Below, in pieces: positions 48,569 through 58,359 of a stretch of DNA of 64,000 nt. Both the position numbers and the translations under genes were made by a program. The notes beneath the pieces are model-generated. The model was not told the origin of the DNA, made no database searches, and saw nothing but the letters and a program-made list of their open reading frames with translations. How positions within the stretch are numbered: position 1 is the stretch's first letter; every line of letters begins with the position of its first letter. Location of the stretch: assembly GCA_001510575.1 (NCBI GenBank), contig LNGK01000007.1, positions 2,387,593-2,451,592 on the forward strand. Direction: 5' to 3'. The stretch is from Knoxdaviesia capensis. Lineage: Eukaryota; Ascomycota; Sordariomycetes; Microascales; Gondwanamycetaceae.

Positions 48569-49106
48569 TCAGATCTTCCGGTCCAGCCGGTTGAGTTTCC
48601 GGGCGGTGAAGATCTGGTTCTGCGTGTTCTGGCCGCGGACGGGCAGGCCCATGGCATGGCGGCGGCCGCGGTAGGTGCCGATGTCCTTCAGGCGGCGGAT
48701 GTTGTCGAGCACGATGCGGCGCGCGTCGTTGTCGATGGTCATCTGCGACAGCTCGGCTGTCAGCGAGGTGACGGTGCGGGCCGGCAGCGCGCCGACCTTG
48801 GCCGACGGGTGGATGGAGTACTTGGCCATGATGCGCGACGAGTGGGAGGGGCCGAGGGCGAAGAAGGACTCGAGCGATTTCTGTGGGAAGGGGGTGCAGA
48901 CAGAGAGTTAGCTTACGGAGCAGGGTCGCCGGTGGTGGCTGCGGCGGCTGCTGTGACTGACCTTCACCAGGTTGTGCTCGGGGAAATTGATGCCTAGTAT
49001 GAACACCTGCGATGTTGTTAGTACCCAAACAGATTGGTGTTGCGAGACGGGACACGTGCCGCAGCCCGTGAAAAGGAAGTTGGATGGGCCATAACAAACA
49101 TACCAT
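48569..49106 (-). CDS. SWS2: mitochondrial small-subunit ribosomal protein uS13m
   Basis: Component of the head of the mitochondrial small ribosomal subunit. Exons 49106-49104 (the ATG alone), 49006-48962 and 48880-48569 give 119 residues, similar in size to bacterial S13 and shorter than yeast Sws2. It starts MVFILGINFPEHNLVK, matching the uS13 opening, and ends with the family blocks LKDIGTYRGRRHAMGLPVRG and QNTQNQIFTARKLNRLD, the rRNA-contacting Arg-rich tail. The first intron (97 bp, GTATGT donor, TACTAAC branch, CAG) follows directly after the ATG and the second (81 bp) follows the Lys of NLVK. An alternative start at an internal Met (48829) would lose the conserved N-terminal domain, so the spliced start is preferred. 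Divergent from the cyclophilin gene. Confidence 0.9.
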
Positions 49107-49682
49107 TGTGACGACTTGTGGGTGGCTAACGGCCAATTGATGGAGGCTTCGGATAGAGACGCGGAAAAGTGAAGCTGGTGATGTTCGATGTCAAGTCCGT
49201 TTGAGCGGAAGAAAAAATGTCCACTCAAAATCGCGATGCCAAGACGCGCGCTTACATAACAGATGCTCCAGCACCTGATTGGCCGTGATAAGCGTCCCCT
49301 TTTTGGCAGCAAGTCCTGGAGCAGTTTTTGTATGTGAAACGACGATTCGCTGTTAAAAGCGCCAATTGACGCTTAACACCTCCACCGCCATTTCATCAGC
49401 CAATACTGTTAGAAGCTCCTATCAGTAGCACCCACGCTTACACCTTTTGGACTTGGTGTCCTTAACTTGGATCTCGCCGTTTCTGTGTCTCACTCTTTAT
49501 ATCTGGTCTTTTTCCTCTTCCCCTCACTCTTTTCTTCCCTTCTCGGTTCTTCCACATCACTGAAGGGGATTGAGAATCGATTTCTCGCTTCTCCTTATCT
49601 TGACCGCATATCTGACTCTCAGTATCTTTTCGTCTTCTTCTTTTCTTTCTTTTTTTTCCTTCAAAACCTCCTACCGCCCACC
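49107..49682. promoter_or_regulatory. divergent promoter uS13m/cyclophilin B
   Basis: A 0.58-kb intergenic region. The right half (49470-49682) is pyrimidine-rich, forming the cyclophilin leader up to CCCACCATG. No gene inside. Confidence 0.55.
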
Positions 49683-50513
49683 ATGTTCAACTTCCGCAGC
49701 CTGGTGGTGACGCTCCTGCTGCTGGTGGCAGTGAGCCTGACGTTCTTCTCGACCGGCGTCGAGGCGGGCAAGGGCCCCAAGATCACCCACAAGGTGTACT
49801 TCGACATTGTGCAGGGCGACAAGCCGCTGGGCCGCGTTGTCATGGGCCTGTACGGCAAGACCGTGCCCAAGACCGTGGAGAACTTCCGCGCGCTGTCGAC
49901 CGGCGAGACCGGCAAGGGCTACGAGGGATCGACCTTCCACCGTGTTATCAAGAACTTCATGATCCAGGGCGGCGACTTCACCAAGGGCGATGGAACTGGC
50001 GGCGAGTCGAGTTAGTAGCAATTCTTGCTGTTGTAGCGGGTGCGGGGAGGAGGTTGTGTGTGTCCGCGGTGAATACTGACCCAAGCTACGTTTGTCTTCT
50101 TTCTCTAGTCTACGGCGCCAAGTTCCCCGATGAGAACTTCAAGCTGAAGCACTCCAAGCCCGGTCTGCTCTCGATGGCCAACGCCGGCAAGGACACCAAC
50201 GGCTCGCAGTTCTTCATCACCACCGTCGTCACCTCGTACGTTTCCCCGCTCTTGTCCTGCTTGGATCACTGGGGAGGGTTGTCCTCCTTGAGGAGCTCAG
50301 AAACAGCTAACATAACACCTGATCTTCCTCCCTCTCTCTAGCTGGCTCGATGGCCGCCACGTTGTGTTCGGCGAAGTCCTCGAGGGCTTCGAAATCATCC
50401 AGACCATCGAGAACTCCAAGACCAACCCCGGCGACAAGCCGGCCGAGACCGTCAAGATCGCCAAGAGCGGCGAGCTCCCGGTGCCCGAAGAAGGTATTCA
50501 CATGGAGCTGTAA
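49683..50513 (+). CDS. cypB: ER-targeted peptidyl-prolyl cis-trans isomerase (cyclophilin B)
   Basis: Catalyses proline isomerisation during folding of secretory proteins. Exons 49683-50010, 50109-50235 and 50342-50513 (introns 98 and 106 bp, the first with a GTTAGT donor) give 208 residues. A signal peptide covers about 1-28 (RSLVVTLLLLVAVSLTFFS, cleavage near GVEAG). The cyclophilin domain is complete: VYFDIVQGDKPLGRVVMGLY, the catalytic block FHRVIKNFMIQGGDFTKGDG, MANAGKDTNGSQFFITTV, and SWLDGRHVVFGEV with the cyclosporin-contacting Trp. The C-terminus is HMEL, an apparent variant of the HDEL/KDEL retention signal. Exon junctions restore GESIYGAKF and TSWLDG. The start has a good context (CCCACCATGT) after a CT-rich leader. 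Confidence 0.96.
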
Positions 50514-51307
50514 ATCTGCGGAGGAGCTTGTTCACCAAGGGGACGGTTGAGTGAGAGTGACGCTGTTGTGGGCGCATCCCGAGTTTGGCGGACTGGTCAA
50601 TGTCGCATGAACGGCTTCGATCTCGCCATTCGAGGGGTGTGTTGCATCATCCGCCCGAGCCCCCTCTCCCTTTCCCTCTCTCTCCTGTCTCTCCCACCTT
50701 TCCCAACCCTCCACCTTTCTTCTCTGGATATGCCATCCCCGTTCTGAATGCTCTGCTTGCGGACGCATTTGCTGAACACCCGCCCCCTATCTGTCGTTAC
50801 GATACGAAGGCAAATGAACCTAGTGGTATGGGGACGCATGAGCACCTATGTATAAATACGCTCTTGAAAAGTTTATGTTTTCTAGGTTATATGAAGCCAA
50901 GAATAAAAAAAGAGATATGAAATACGAAAAAAAAGCAAGCAGAGTGAGGAGGGAGGAACCAAGCCGCAAGATAAGAGTTCTCGGGGCAGAAACCCAAAGA
51001 GATACACAGACAGAGCAAGCAATTCATAGAGATGATTCCTGGATGATTTAGGGGTTGCTTCTGGGTCATATATATCTTTTGTTTTTGACACATCGAAAAG
51101 AAGACATCGAAGAAAGAAGGCTGGTTCTTTTTTTCCCACCTTGTTTTGCGTAATTGTTGTGTGGTTTTTTTCTTTCTTGAGTTCTGCTCTGTCTGTTTCT
51201 TGGGTGCTCTGCAATCCTTCCTCTCTCCCCGCTCCTTCGTCGTCCCCTCCTCCTCCTGTCGCCGATTGAAGCCCGGCCACTCCATCAAGTGTGACTGTGA
51301 TTTACTG
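50514..51307. other. intergenic region
   Basis: 3' region of the cyclophilin gene (CT-rich near 50650-50730) and leader of the next small gene (T-rich near 51125-51180). No gene seen. Confidence 0.55.
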
Positions 51308-51511
51308 ATGCCCCCCAAACGTACAGGACTAGAAGGCTCGGCCGACTGGCGGGTGGTGACGTCAGAGGAGATTGAGAACACGGCGGCCACGTCGAGCCTG
51401 GCGGGCTACGACGTGCTGCAGAAGGGCCTGCTCGGCATTATGATCGTCGGCGCGGCTGTTGCGTATGTCCAGATGCGCCGGTCGATGTCGGCCCGGGCCC
51501 GCGATGAGTAA
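51308..51511 (+). CDS. small single-pass membrane protein, unknown function
   Basis: A 67-residue frame with no internal splicing. It has a hydrophilic N-terminus (MPPKRTGLEGSADWRVVTSE), then an acidic/Thr segment, one membrane helix at about 42-56 (GLLGIMIVGAAVAYV) and a basic end (MRRSMSARARDE). The positive-after layout suggests a tail- or signal-anchored protein of ER or mitochondria. I do not recognise the family. The ATG at 51308 is the first Met after a stretch of leader-like sequence; an ATG-less open frame extends upstream but reads as compositional noise. Oddly the stop codon TAA lies inside a perfect donor-like GTAAGT (51508-51513), so an alternative spliced C-terminus is possible, although no convincing downstream exon was found. 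Confidence 0.55.
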   Translation: MPPKRTGLEGSADWRVVTSEEIENTAATSSLAGYDVLQKGLLGIMIVGAAVAYVQMRRSMSARARDE

Positions 51512-52104
51512 GTGGCCTGGGTCGGTGGGCTAGGGAGTGCGTGTATGGACTAGGGGACAACGGGGTGTGTATTATATATATCATAGTCGCCGATCTCTCG
51601 GCATTTGTTTCTTTTTCTTTTTCTTCTTGTGTTACTTGTGCTAGTGTTTGGGTCCCAAGACGAGTCCCGGGCGGGCGGGGAGTGCACGACGGATACGGGT
51701 GCTGGGATTACAGTCTCATAAGATAGATACCACTGTGTGCAATATAGAACAGGGTTGCGAAGCTGGTCGACTGCAAGACGAGGGTCTTCCGCTCTCTTTT
51801 TTATTTTATTTTCTTTTTCTTTTTCTTTTAGTAAATTGGGGTTTCATGAACTGGGGAGAGCCCTCAGTTCACATACACCTGCATGGGGCTTTCCGAACGT
51901 CCGCACACCGACGCTGGATGCAGGAGGCAGTGTCTCGTCCACCGCCTTTTTGCGTGCTCCCGGCCTGCATATGCGTTGTTCGACCTGCAGTTACACAAAA
52001 GGACGATACGGGGCTCCACACAACCGTTCTTGTGTTGCTTCTGGGCTCGTTCTCGTGTGTCTTACAACCAGTCCAGGGCGGTCCGGGCCTATACATACTA
52101 TACT

Positions 52105-52143
<39 letters not shown>

Positions 52144-52583
52144 CCTACATGCGGCCAGCCCTGCTCTTTGCCACGTTGGGAGGAGGGCTTGCACAGGAAG
52201 ATCGACGTGGTTCCAGACTTGCACCCTTGTTGAGGCAGTAAGACAACGAGGAAACGCACAACACAGGTCGGGTACGTGGTCGGCCATTTCCTTTCCGTCT
52301 TATACACGACGGAAGCCGGCCTTGCGGCAAGTGAAATTCTAGAATCTCCAAGGAGCATTAGTATCATGGCGACACCAGACAAACAAAAGCTGGTGCACAA
52401 CTACGCGTAAGTGTACGTCAGTGTAGAATAGCAGAGAAGAGCGGGTTCCGGAAGGAGATGGGTGTTTATGCCCCAATCGGTGCGCTCAAAGATGGCTACG
52501 GTTTTGCGTGCCTCCTGCTTTGTTATTGCGATGCTGCCTGTCGACCTGTCGATGGACGTTCTAGGTGTGTATCTTGTTGTAGG
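51512..52583. other. intergenic region with AT microsatellite
   Basis: No gene is recognised. It contains an (AT)n tract (52106-52141). Confidence 0.5.
52106..52141. repeat. (AT)n microsatellite
   Basis: About 18 AT units, probably length-polymorphic. Confidence 0.95.
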
Positions 52584-52999
52584 TTACCTGTTAGTAAGGA
52601 GTATATGTAGGGAGATACTTGTGTATGAATCGAGGGCAGCGAGACCCCGCGGAAATGGTTCAATCTCTGTCCCAGTGACGACGCTCTTCATCCGACGGAG
52701 GGTGGCAGTCTGGTCGTGAAGGCACAGCCTGTGGCTCGTGTGCATTACCGAACACGCTGGCGGAGTTCTTGGTAGGAAACACCGCGCCATGCATTCGAAA
52801 TATCGAGAACAAAATACCACTGACTTGACAGCAATCCCATCAACGCGGAGTTCTAGTTCCCCCACCCGGCTGTCAAGTCGGTTTAATCTTTCATCACTTG
52901 CCTCTTCAACAACACCAAGTCTTGTTTCAACAGCATCGAATCTGAGGCTCATCAAGTCTGTGAGGTCGTTTATTGCTGTTGTTAGGCTCCCAGCAGCGG
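52584..52999 (-). pseudogene. possible degenerate coiled-coil gene fragment
   Basis: The minus strand encodes a heptad-rich segment (INDLTDLMSLRFDAVETRLG, then LNRLDSRVGELELRVDGI). A possible 96-bp intron (52824-52729, GTCAGT to ACAG) joins it to LRRMKSVVTGTEIEPFPRGL. The order coiled coil, then a TG-x-x-I-x-x-FP motif resembles a class of small uncharacterised fungal proteins known to me only as hypotheticals. No good start Met precedes the coiled coil (a stop lies in frame just upstream, next to a possible acceptor at 53000), and the end is ambiguous: a 58-bp intron with a TACTAAC branch (52618-52561) would add 12 residues. A decayed copy or a poorly resolved small gene are both possible. 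Confidence 0.35.
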
Positions 53000-54579
53000 C
53001 TATGGATAGGGGCCATTAGCTGAACTTGTTTAGCTACAAGTTGAAGGGCGCTGCCGAGGGCAGGCCTATCGACACCGGCTTTTTAAGCCAGAGGTTAGAA
53101 ATAAGAACATCATGCCTTGAACTTTGGTTCAGAATACCACCCAGATAAAAACACGAATGGATCGGCTTGATATGGAGAAGCGGCGTGGTGGGGTGGGGTG
53201 GTGATAATCTTGTGGGTGAGTGAAGGAGAAGTAAAGAACACCATCCATGAAAGGTAGAAGGGCGCCCAAGTTGAAGGTATGTACATATATATATATATAC
53301 ATAGGGTTTGTGGTTGGGAAAGTGCAAATCCCGTGAGTGAAGCGCTGTGAAACACCTTTTGATATGCTCGCCATGGCTGGTCAGCTGGATCTTTGGTGTG
53401 CGATTCCCGCAAATCCAAAATCACGGAGCATTTTTGCAGGTCGTGTCTTGAAGCTGGATTTTGACAAATAAGTGAAGTCAGATCAGGGCCCTACCGGTCT
53501 TCGCCTGGCTAGCAACGAAATCGGACATCTAACCCTAAAGACGCCAGTCTATCACATCCTCCGGGCCGGTTAGGGTTGGGGCGATGTCGCAGTTTTCGGT
53601 GAAGAGGCGTCGAGAGCCAACGTCACCGGCCATTTGGCGGGGGTCGGATGAAACGTTGCCATCTGGATTCAATTTCCCCCTTTCTTCCACACCTGCTGCT
53701 TTCTTACGCTACAACACCGCCGTTTTGCGCAGGAGGCACGTGGAGGAAGGGCAACGTGGAAAGGCACGGAAGTTCGGTATGCGGGCCAAAGTGCGTTTTT
53801 TTCTTCTTCTTCTTCTTTCTTCTGCCAGGTACACAGGAACGCGTGGTGTCCAGACCGCACCACCAAGAGGAAGAAAACAGAAAAGTACACCCCGAGCCGA
53901 AAGGACTACGCCGTGCACGTCTGTCTGTGCTGGCTGGGGGGGGGAGGCACAAGCACCACGCAGCGCCAGGCCAGCCAGACCAGCCAGGACGACGGAGGGA
54001 AGATGGGATTCCTCCTCGCTAGCCCGGAAGAGAGAAGGAAAAGGAGCAGAGAGAGAACGGGAAGGAAGAAAAAAAAACTGGAAAATCTCAACTCCGTGCG
54101 CGCGGCGGCGGTCTAGATCCCCTTCTTCATTGGTGCAGGTGGCGAGGTTGTGAGTTGGTGACAAGGGGACACGACCCGGGACAACTTGTATATAACATGT
54201 AGACTTATAGAGCGCGAGTGACCTCGTGCAAAAACCAGCGCATCGAGGGGCGGCGCACATTAAGCGATTTGGCGCTGGTGGTCTTTGTGTGTGCGTGTGT
54301 GTGTGTGTTTCATTTGTGGTGGGTGCACCGGGTTGAGGGGTCGAGAACGGACGGAAGACAGAACAGGTTGTATTGATCCTGTCCGGGCGACGACGTCAGT
54401 ATATCGTCGTTGGGAAATAATACAATTGCAGCTGGTGTGGTGGTGGTGGAGTTTGAAAAAAGAAAAAAAAAGACAGCAGGTTTTTCTCTCTCTCTCTCAG
54501 TCTCTCTGTCTCCTTGCTTTTTAGGTCCCGCCCTAACAGCGAACCCGGTGTGTCCACTTTTCTTTTTTCCTTTTCTTTT
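53000..54579. other. gene-free stretch
   Basis: No convincing gene. A 189-codon frame at 53584-54153 is Arg/Lys/Glu low complexity without domains. Two telobox-like motifs occur: AACCCTAAA (53530-53539) and GGTTAGGGTTGGG (53568-53580). Confidence 0.5.
53530..53580. promoter_or_regulatory. pair of opposed telobox-like motifs
   Basis: AACCCTAAA and GGTTAGGGTTGGG lie about 30 bases apart in inverted orientation. No gene starts close by except an unconvincing frame at 53584. Confidence 0.35.
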
Positions 54580-55162
54580 TTTTTTTTTTTAACTTTCACC
54601 CCCCTGCTCCATCCCATGGGGGGATCTTTTTTTCTTTTTTTTTTTTTCTTTTTTTTCTTTTTCTCAAAGCTGTGAGACAGAAAACGCTATATAAAATCCT
54701 CCAGATACCACCCACCACCCCACTCCCACCGAATATCTACCACCACGACTTGCCTCTCTCTGTCATTCTTCTCTCTTCTCTCTGTCTCTTTCTCCTGTAT
54801 AGCTCTCCTCCCTATAACAGCAGCAGCTTCACCCCTCGATTCCCTCTTCTCTTCGTTGCTCTCTTCGTTGCTCTCTTACAGCTCCTCGTATCCTCTCCTC
54901 CATCACCAGCTGCGTCCGAAATATCTACACCCACAGATATTTCCAGCACTACTCGCCACTACACAGCTCTCCGGCATCCATATCTGCGTATCAGAGCCTC
55001 CGCCATCGCCCGCTCCGAGCCCCAGTGTCCCGTCCTACTCCAAAAACCGGCGGTGACCCGGGCCCGTTCTTAACCCCGCCATCCATCCCACCAACACCCA
55101 ACACCACGAAACCTTACAGCCCACACCACACACACACACACACACACACCACACCCACGAAA
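54580..55162 (+). promoter_or_regulatory. T- and CT-rich leader/promoter of TRM112
   Basis: T homopolymers (54578-54665) are followed by about 400 bases of C/T-rich sequence and a (CA)n tract (about 55130-55149) ending just before ACGAAAATG. Frames inside are compositional. Confidence 0.55.
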
Positions 55163-55679
55163 ATGAAAATCCTCAGCCTGAACTTCCTGGCCTGCGCCGC
55201 CAAGGGCTGCAAAGCCTCCAACAAAGCCTTCCCGCTGCACCCCAAGGACGCCGAGATCGTGCAGGACGAGATTGAGCTCAACCGCGACATCCTGCTGAAC
55301 ATGGTGCCGCGGCTCAGCTGGGAGGCGCTCCGGATAACGGCGACCGAGGTAAGCTAACAACACACCGCCGTCTCCGGCCTACTTCGACTCCTCCTCTGCT
55401 CTCTCTTGTTCTTGCTCTCGAGCGGGCGGGGGGTAAACCGGCAGCTCGCTAACATGTATGTTTTTGATCCCGCTCCGCCAGATCGGCTTCCCCGACCTCC
55501 CCGCCGAAGCCCCGTCGTCCGACCAGCTGCGCGCCGACGACGCCCTTGCGCGCGACCTGCACAACCTGCTCGTCAACACCCAGATGATGGAGGGCAAGCT
55601 GGTGTGCGGGAACTGCGGCCACGAGTACGCTGTGCGCGAGGGCATTGCCACCTTCCTGCTGCCGAGTCACCTGGTGTAG
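55163..55679 (+). CDS. TRM112: multifunctional methyltransferase activator subunit Trm112
   Basis: Small zinc protein that activates several methyltransferases acting on tRNA, 18S rRNA and release factor eRF1 (Trm9, Trm11, Bud23 and Mtq2 in yeast). Exons 55163-55348 and 55482-55679 (133-bp intron, GTAAGC donor, GCTAAC branch, CAG) give 127 residues, close to yeast's 135. It starts MKILSLNFLACAAKGC; C11 and C16 match the first zinc pair and CGNC (C104, C107) the second. The family signature follows: LVNTQMMEGKLVCGNCGHEY, then REGIATFLLPSHLV at the C-terminus. The central helical region (ILLNMVPRLSWEALRITATE) is typical. The intron lies between codons just before IGFPDLP. Confidence 0.97.
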
Positions 55680-55708
55680 CAAGCAGCCCACGCATACCCC
55701 CTCGGATA

Positions 55709-55750
<42 letters not shown>

Positions 55751-56478
55751 CCTCCTTTTTTTTTGGTGTTTGCTTTGGTTTTAGATGTTTTGCTGCGTTT
55801 TCTGTTTGGGCTTCCTTCATTTCTTCCCCTCTGCTGGTCGGTGTTTTTCGTTGCTTGCTATCGCGCGTTTGGCGGCTTGGTTTCCTGTGCGTCTGTTTTT
55901 TTTTTTTTTTTGTGGTGGGGGCATATGGGTGTCCCTCTGCATGTTTCACTCCTCGGCTTCTGTCTCTTTTTCTTGTTGGTAAAATACATAGAACATCTAC
56001 ATGGCGTACCTCCTTTTTCTTCCTTTTTTTACTCCCTTAACAGAGACACCTTACATGCCTGTGCTAGGCCTTTGGAGAGACACTAGATTAACAACGGTTT
56101 ACTTCGTCCAGATCACCCAGAAACTGTAGATGCAGATATCAGAAAACATTATCCCAATAAATGAATAAAGAACTCCGTCACATGGACCTAGGGGGAAAAC
56201 GAACACGACTGAGGGCAAATCAAAAAAAGGGGGTAAAAGGACAACAGAGAGCAAAAGGAGAGAGAATACATCTCAACACGAACCCCGTCCCTTTCCGCCG
56301 TCACTCCAACACACGGCGGCCAACGCAAATCCGGTGGGCCATGGGAAAATCATGATACCCTCGGTATCTATACATCGCCGAGTCTCCAGCAACAGGGAGC
56401 TCAGCCTTCCTTCCACTGCCTGTTCCAGTCCCCACGGCCAGGCACAGACACGCACGTAACACTCGCAACGGCGCTCAT
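55680..56478. other. convergent intergenic region
   Basis: 3' space between TRM112 and the Big1/Voa1-family gene. It contains a (CT)n microsatellite at 55714-55748 and T-rich sequence. No gene is seen. Confidence 0.6.
55714..55748. repeat. (CT)n microsatellite
   Basis: About 17 CT units in the TRM112 3' region. Confidence 0.95.
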
Positions 56479-57683
56479 TTAAGCCTTCTTCTGCGCGCTG
56501 GGGCCCATCTCCTTATCAAAGGCTCCATACGACACCTTGAGGCTAGCCACCGCCTTGAGACCGACCGTCAGGATCATGATCAGGATGATGCTGGCGAAGG
56601 TGGTCATGAAGATACCTATACAGTTGTCGTTTGGTTAGCTTATTGTGTCCACACATTGTCTTCCCGCATCGGATACAGGAAAAAGGGGGGGATAGCCAAG
56701 AAATGAGAAATAGGGGCAAAGCCAGTCCCATTTTTGAAGAGAGGCGAAGGGAAGTGCGTACCCTCGTTGACGAAAGTGTAGTTGTCGAACAGCAGGTCCG
56801 AAGTGCCGTTGCCCTTCTGCGCGCTGGTGTCTCGGCGCAGGACCTGGTGCTTCAGCGACGACCGGGCTGTGGTCTTGCTAGGAGTCGACACGTACACGAC
56901 TGTGAGGTCCGAGAGTTCGGTCAAGTGGTCGGCCAGGAGGTAGTCTATAAAAAAAAATCAACAGTCATTCATCAGTACACGAGCGTTCCATCGCGCGTAG
57001 CCCATATTCATAGGGGAGGAGCGTACCGTTGCTGGCAAGCTTCTCGGCCCGGCCAGCGCCCACCGGCAGTTCTGGCAAGCGCACGACCTGGATATCGGGC
57101 GTCAGGTCGGCCGCCTTGCACGCTTCGACGATGGTAGCCGCGATGCCGTCGATGTCGACCTCGCCAAACACCGCCGGCACGGCCCACGACCGCAGCTGGT
57201 GGGTGTTGCGCAGGGCGCCGACCAGCACCGGCAGGCCGCTGCCGCTGGAGGTCGAGCCGTGCAGCTTGACGTCGGCCGCGCTCAGGCCGGGCTGGCGTAC
57301 CAGCACGTAGCGGGTCGTCTCGCAGGTCGAGAGGATGCGGGCCGTGGTGGCGGTGATTTGCGAGCTGGATTGCAGGGCGTCGGCGGGGAGGGTGTCGTAG
57401 AAGCTGGAGGCGGGGAACGGGGATAGTTAGCACAGATGTTTTTTTTTTCAGTACTGTCTATCAGTCGTCGTGAAAGCTTAGTGGACTATAGCTCGTAGTC
57501 ACGAAGAGGGGTTCGACGAGACAACGAGGGACAGCTTGAGCAAGCTCTTGATAAGCTGCACCATCACCAACAACGGGACACCACGTACGGAGCGCTGGAG
57601 AGCAGGAAGAACGGCGACGTATCAACAACAGCCTGTGCCGAAGAGCACAGCGCCGCGGCGACAACAGCAAGCGAGGCACGCAT
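56479..57683 (-). CDS. Big1/Voa1-family protein (V-ATPase accessory, ER membrane)
   Basis: Related to yeast Big1 (cell-wall beta-1,6-glucan assembly) and Voa1 (V-ATPase V0 assembly), which share a C-terminal membrane domain with V-ATPase subunit S1. Exons 57683-57589, 57403-57027, 56944-56762 and 56615-56479 (introns 185, 82 and 146 bp) give 263 residues, the size of Voa1. A signal peptide (MRASLAVVAAALCSSAQA) is followed by VVDTSPFFLLSS, the family's mature start. The luminal part includes TCETTRYVLVRQPGLSAADV. One membrane helix (FMTTFASIILIMILTVGL) leads into VSYGAFDKEMGPSAQKKA, the hallmark cytosolic tail. All junctions keep the frame. Whether it serves glucan synthesis or V-ATPase assembly cannot be told from sequence. 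Divergent from RRP17. Confidence 0.88.
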
Positions 57684-58326
57684 GGTGGCGGATGATCGTC
57701 TTCGAGCCGGGGGGGGAGATGCCGGAGATTGGACGTCGGGAATCGGGGCGTGGGCGGACCGGCCGGCGAGACGAAAGCAAACGGGGACGACGGAGGAAAG
57801 ATCAACAATGTCCGGTAAGGTGGGCTGAGTCTCGATGAATGGACGTTCTCGTCGGTTGTTGTTTGGTTGTGTGTATGAGTAACCTCTGTCTAAGATACGA
57901 TGGATGAAACGGCAAACGGGAGAAGAAAAATACAGGTGCCTTGACGAAGCTAGCTTTTGCTCTACTCAACTGTCTAATCGCGCACGTTGAAGCGATCGCT
58001 TGAGAGCCGCGCGATTTTTTACTCAGCGCTGATAAGTCAGCGTGCAGTTAACCCTAACGAGCCCTTGTTAGAACCTGGGTCGGAAGTACTAATGCAGTGT
58101 GGATGGGCTAAATCTTTTTTCTTTTTTTCTTTTTTGAGATCCGATCGATTCTTTGATATCAGGACTGAGCATTTTCAACACTTGATTCCTGCAATCTAGA
58201 CATTTCCTGGCGATTCAACTCTCTCAATTGCCCAATTCGAGTGACAACTACCGGCTACCGCATATCACAGCCCTCCCTGTCTTGGGCCTCCCAACACCCC
58301 ACACACCCGCCTCGACCCTCACCGAC

Positions 58327-58356
<30 letters not shown>
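57684..58356. promoter_or_regulatory. divergent promoter Big1-like/RRP17
   Basis: A 0.67-kb shared region. It contains TTAACCCTAAC (58048-58058), a telobox-type motif, and a (CA)n tract (58327-58354) ending two bases before the RRP17 ATG. Confidence 0.55.
58327..58354. repeat. (CA)n microsatellite next to the RRP17 start codon
   Basis: About 14 CA units lie directly ahead of AAATG, so the repeat is inside the 5' untranslated region. Confidence 0.95.

Positions 58357-58359
<3 letters not shown>

Noticed and set aside
52366..52411. ATG plus 15 codons (MATPDKQKLVHNYA) followed by GTAAGT on the plus strand
   Set aside because: Looks like a first exon, but no downstream exon with a coherent frame was found.
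53584..54153. 189-codon plus-strand frame
   Set aside because: Arg/Lys/Glu/Ser-rich low complexity, no domain, no Kozak-like or splice support.
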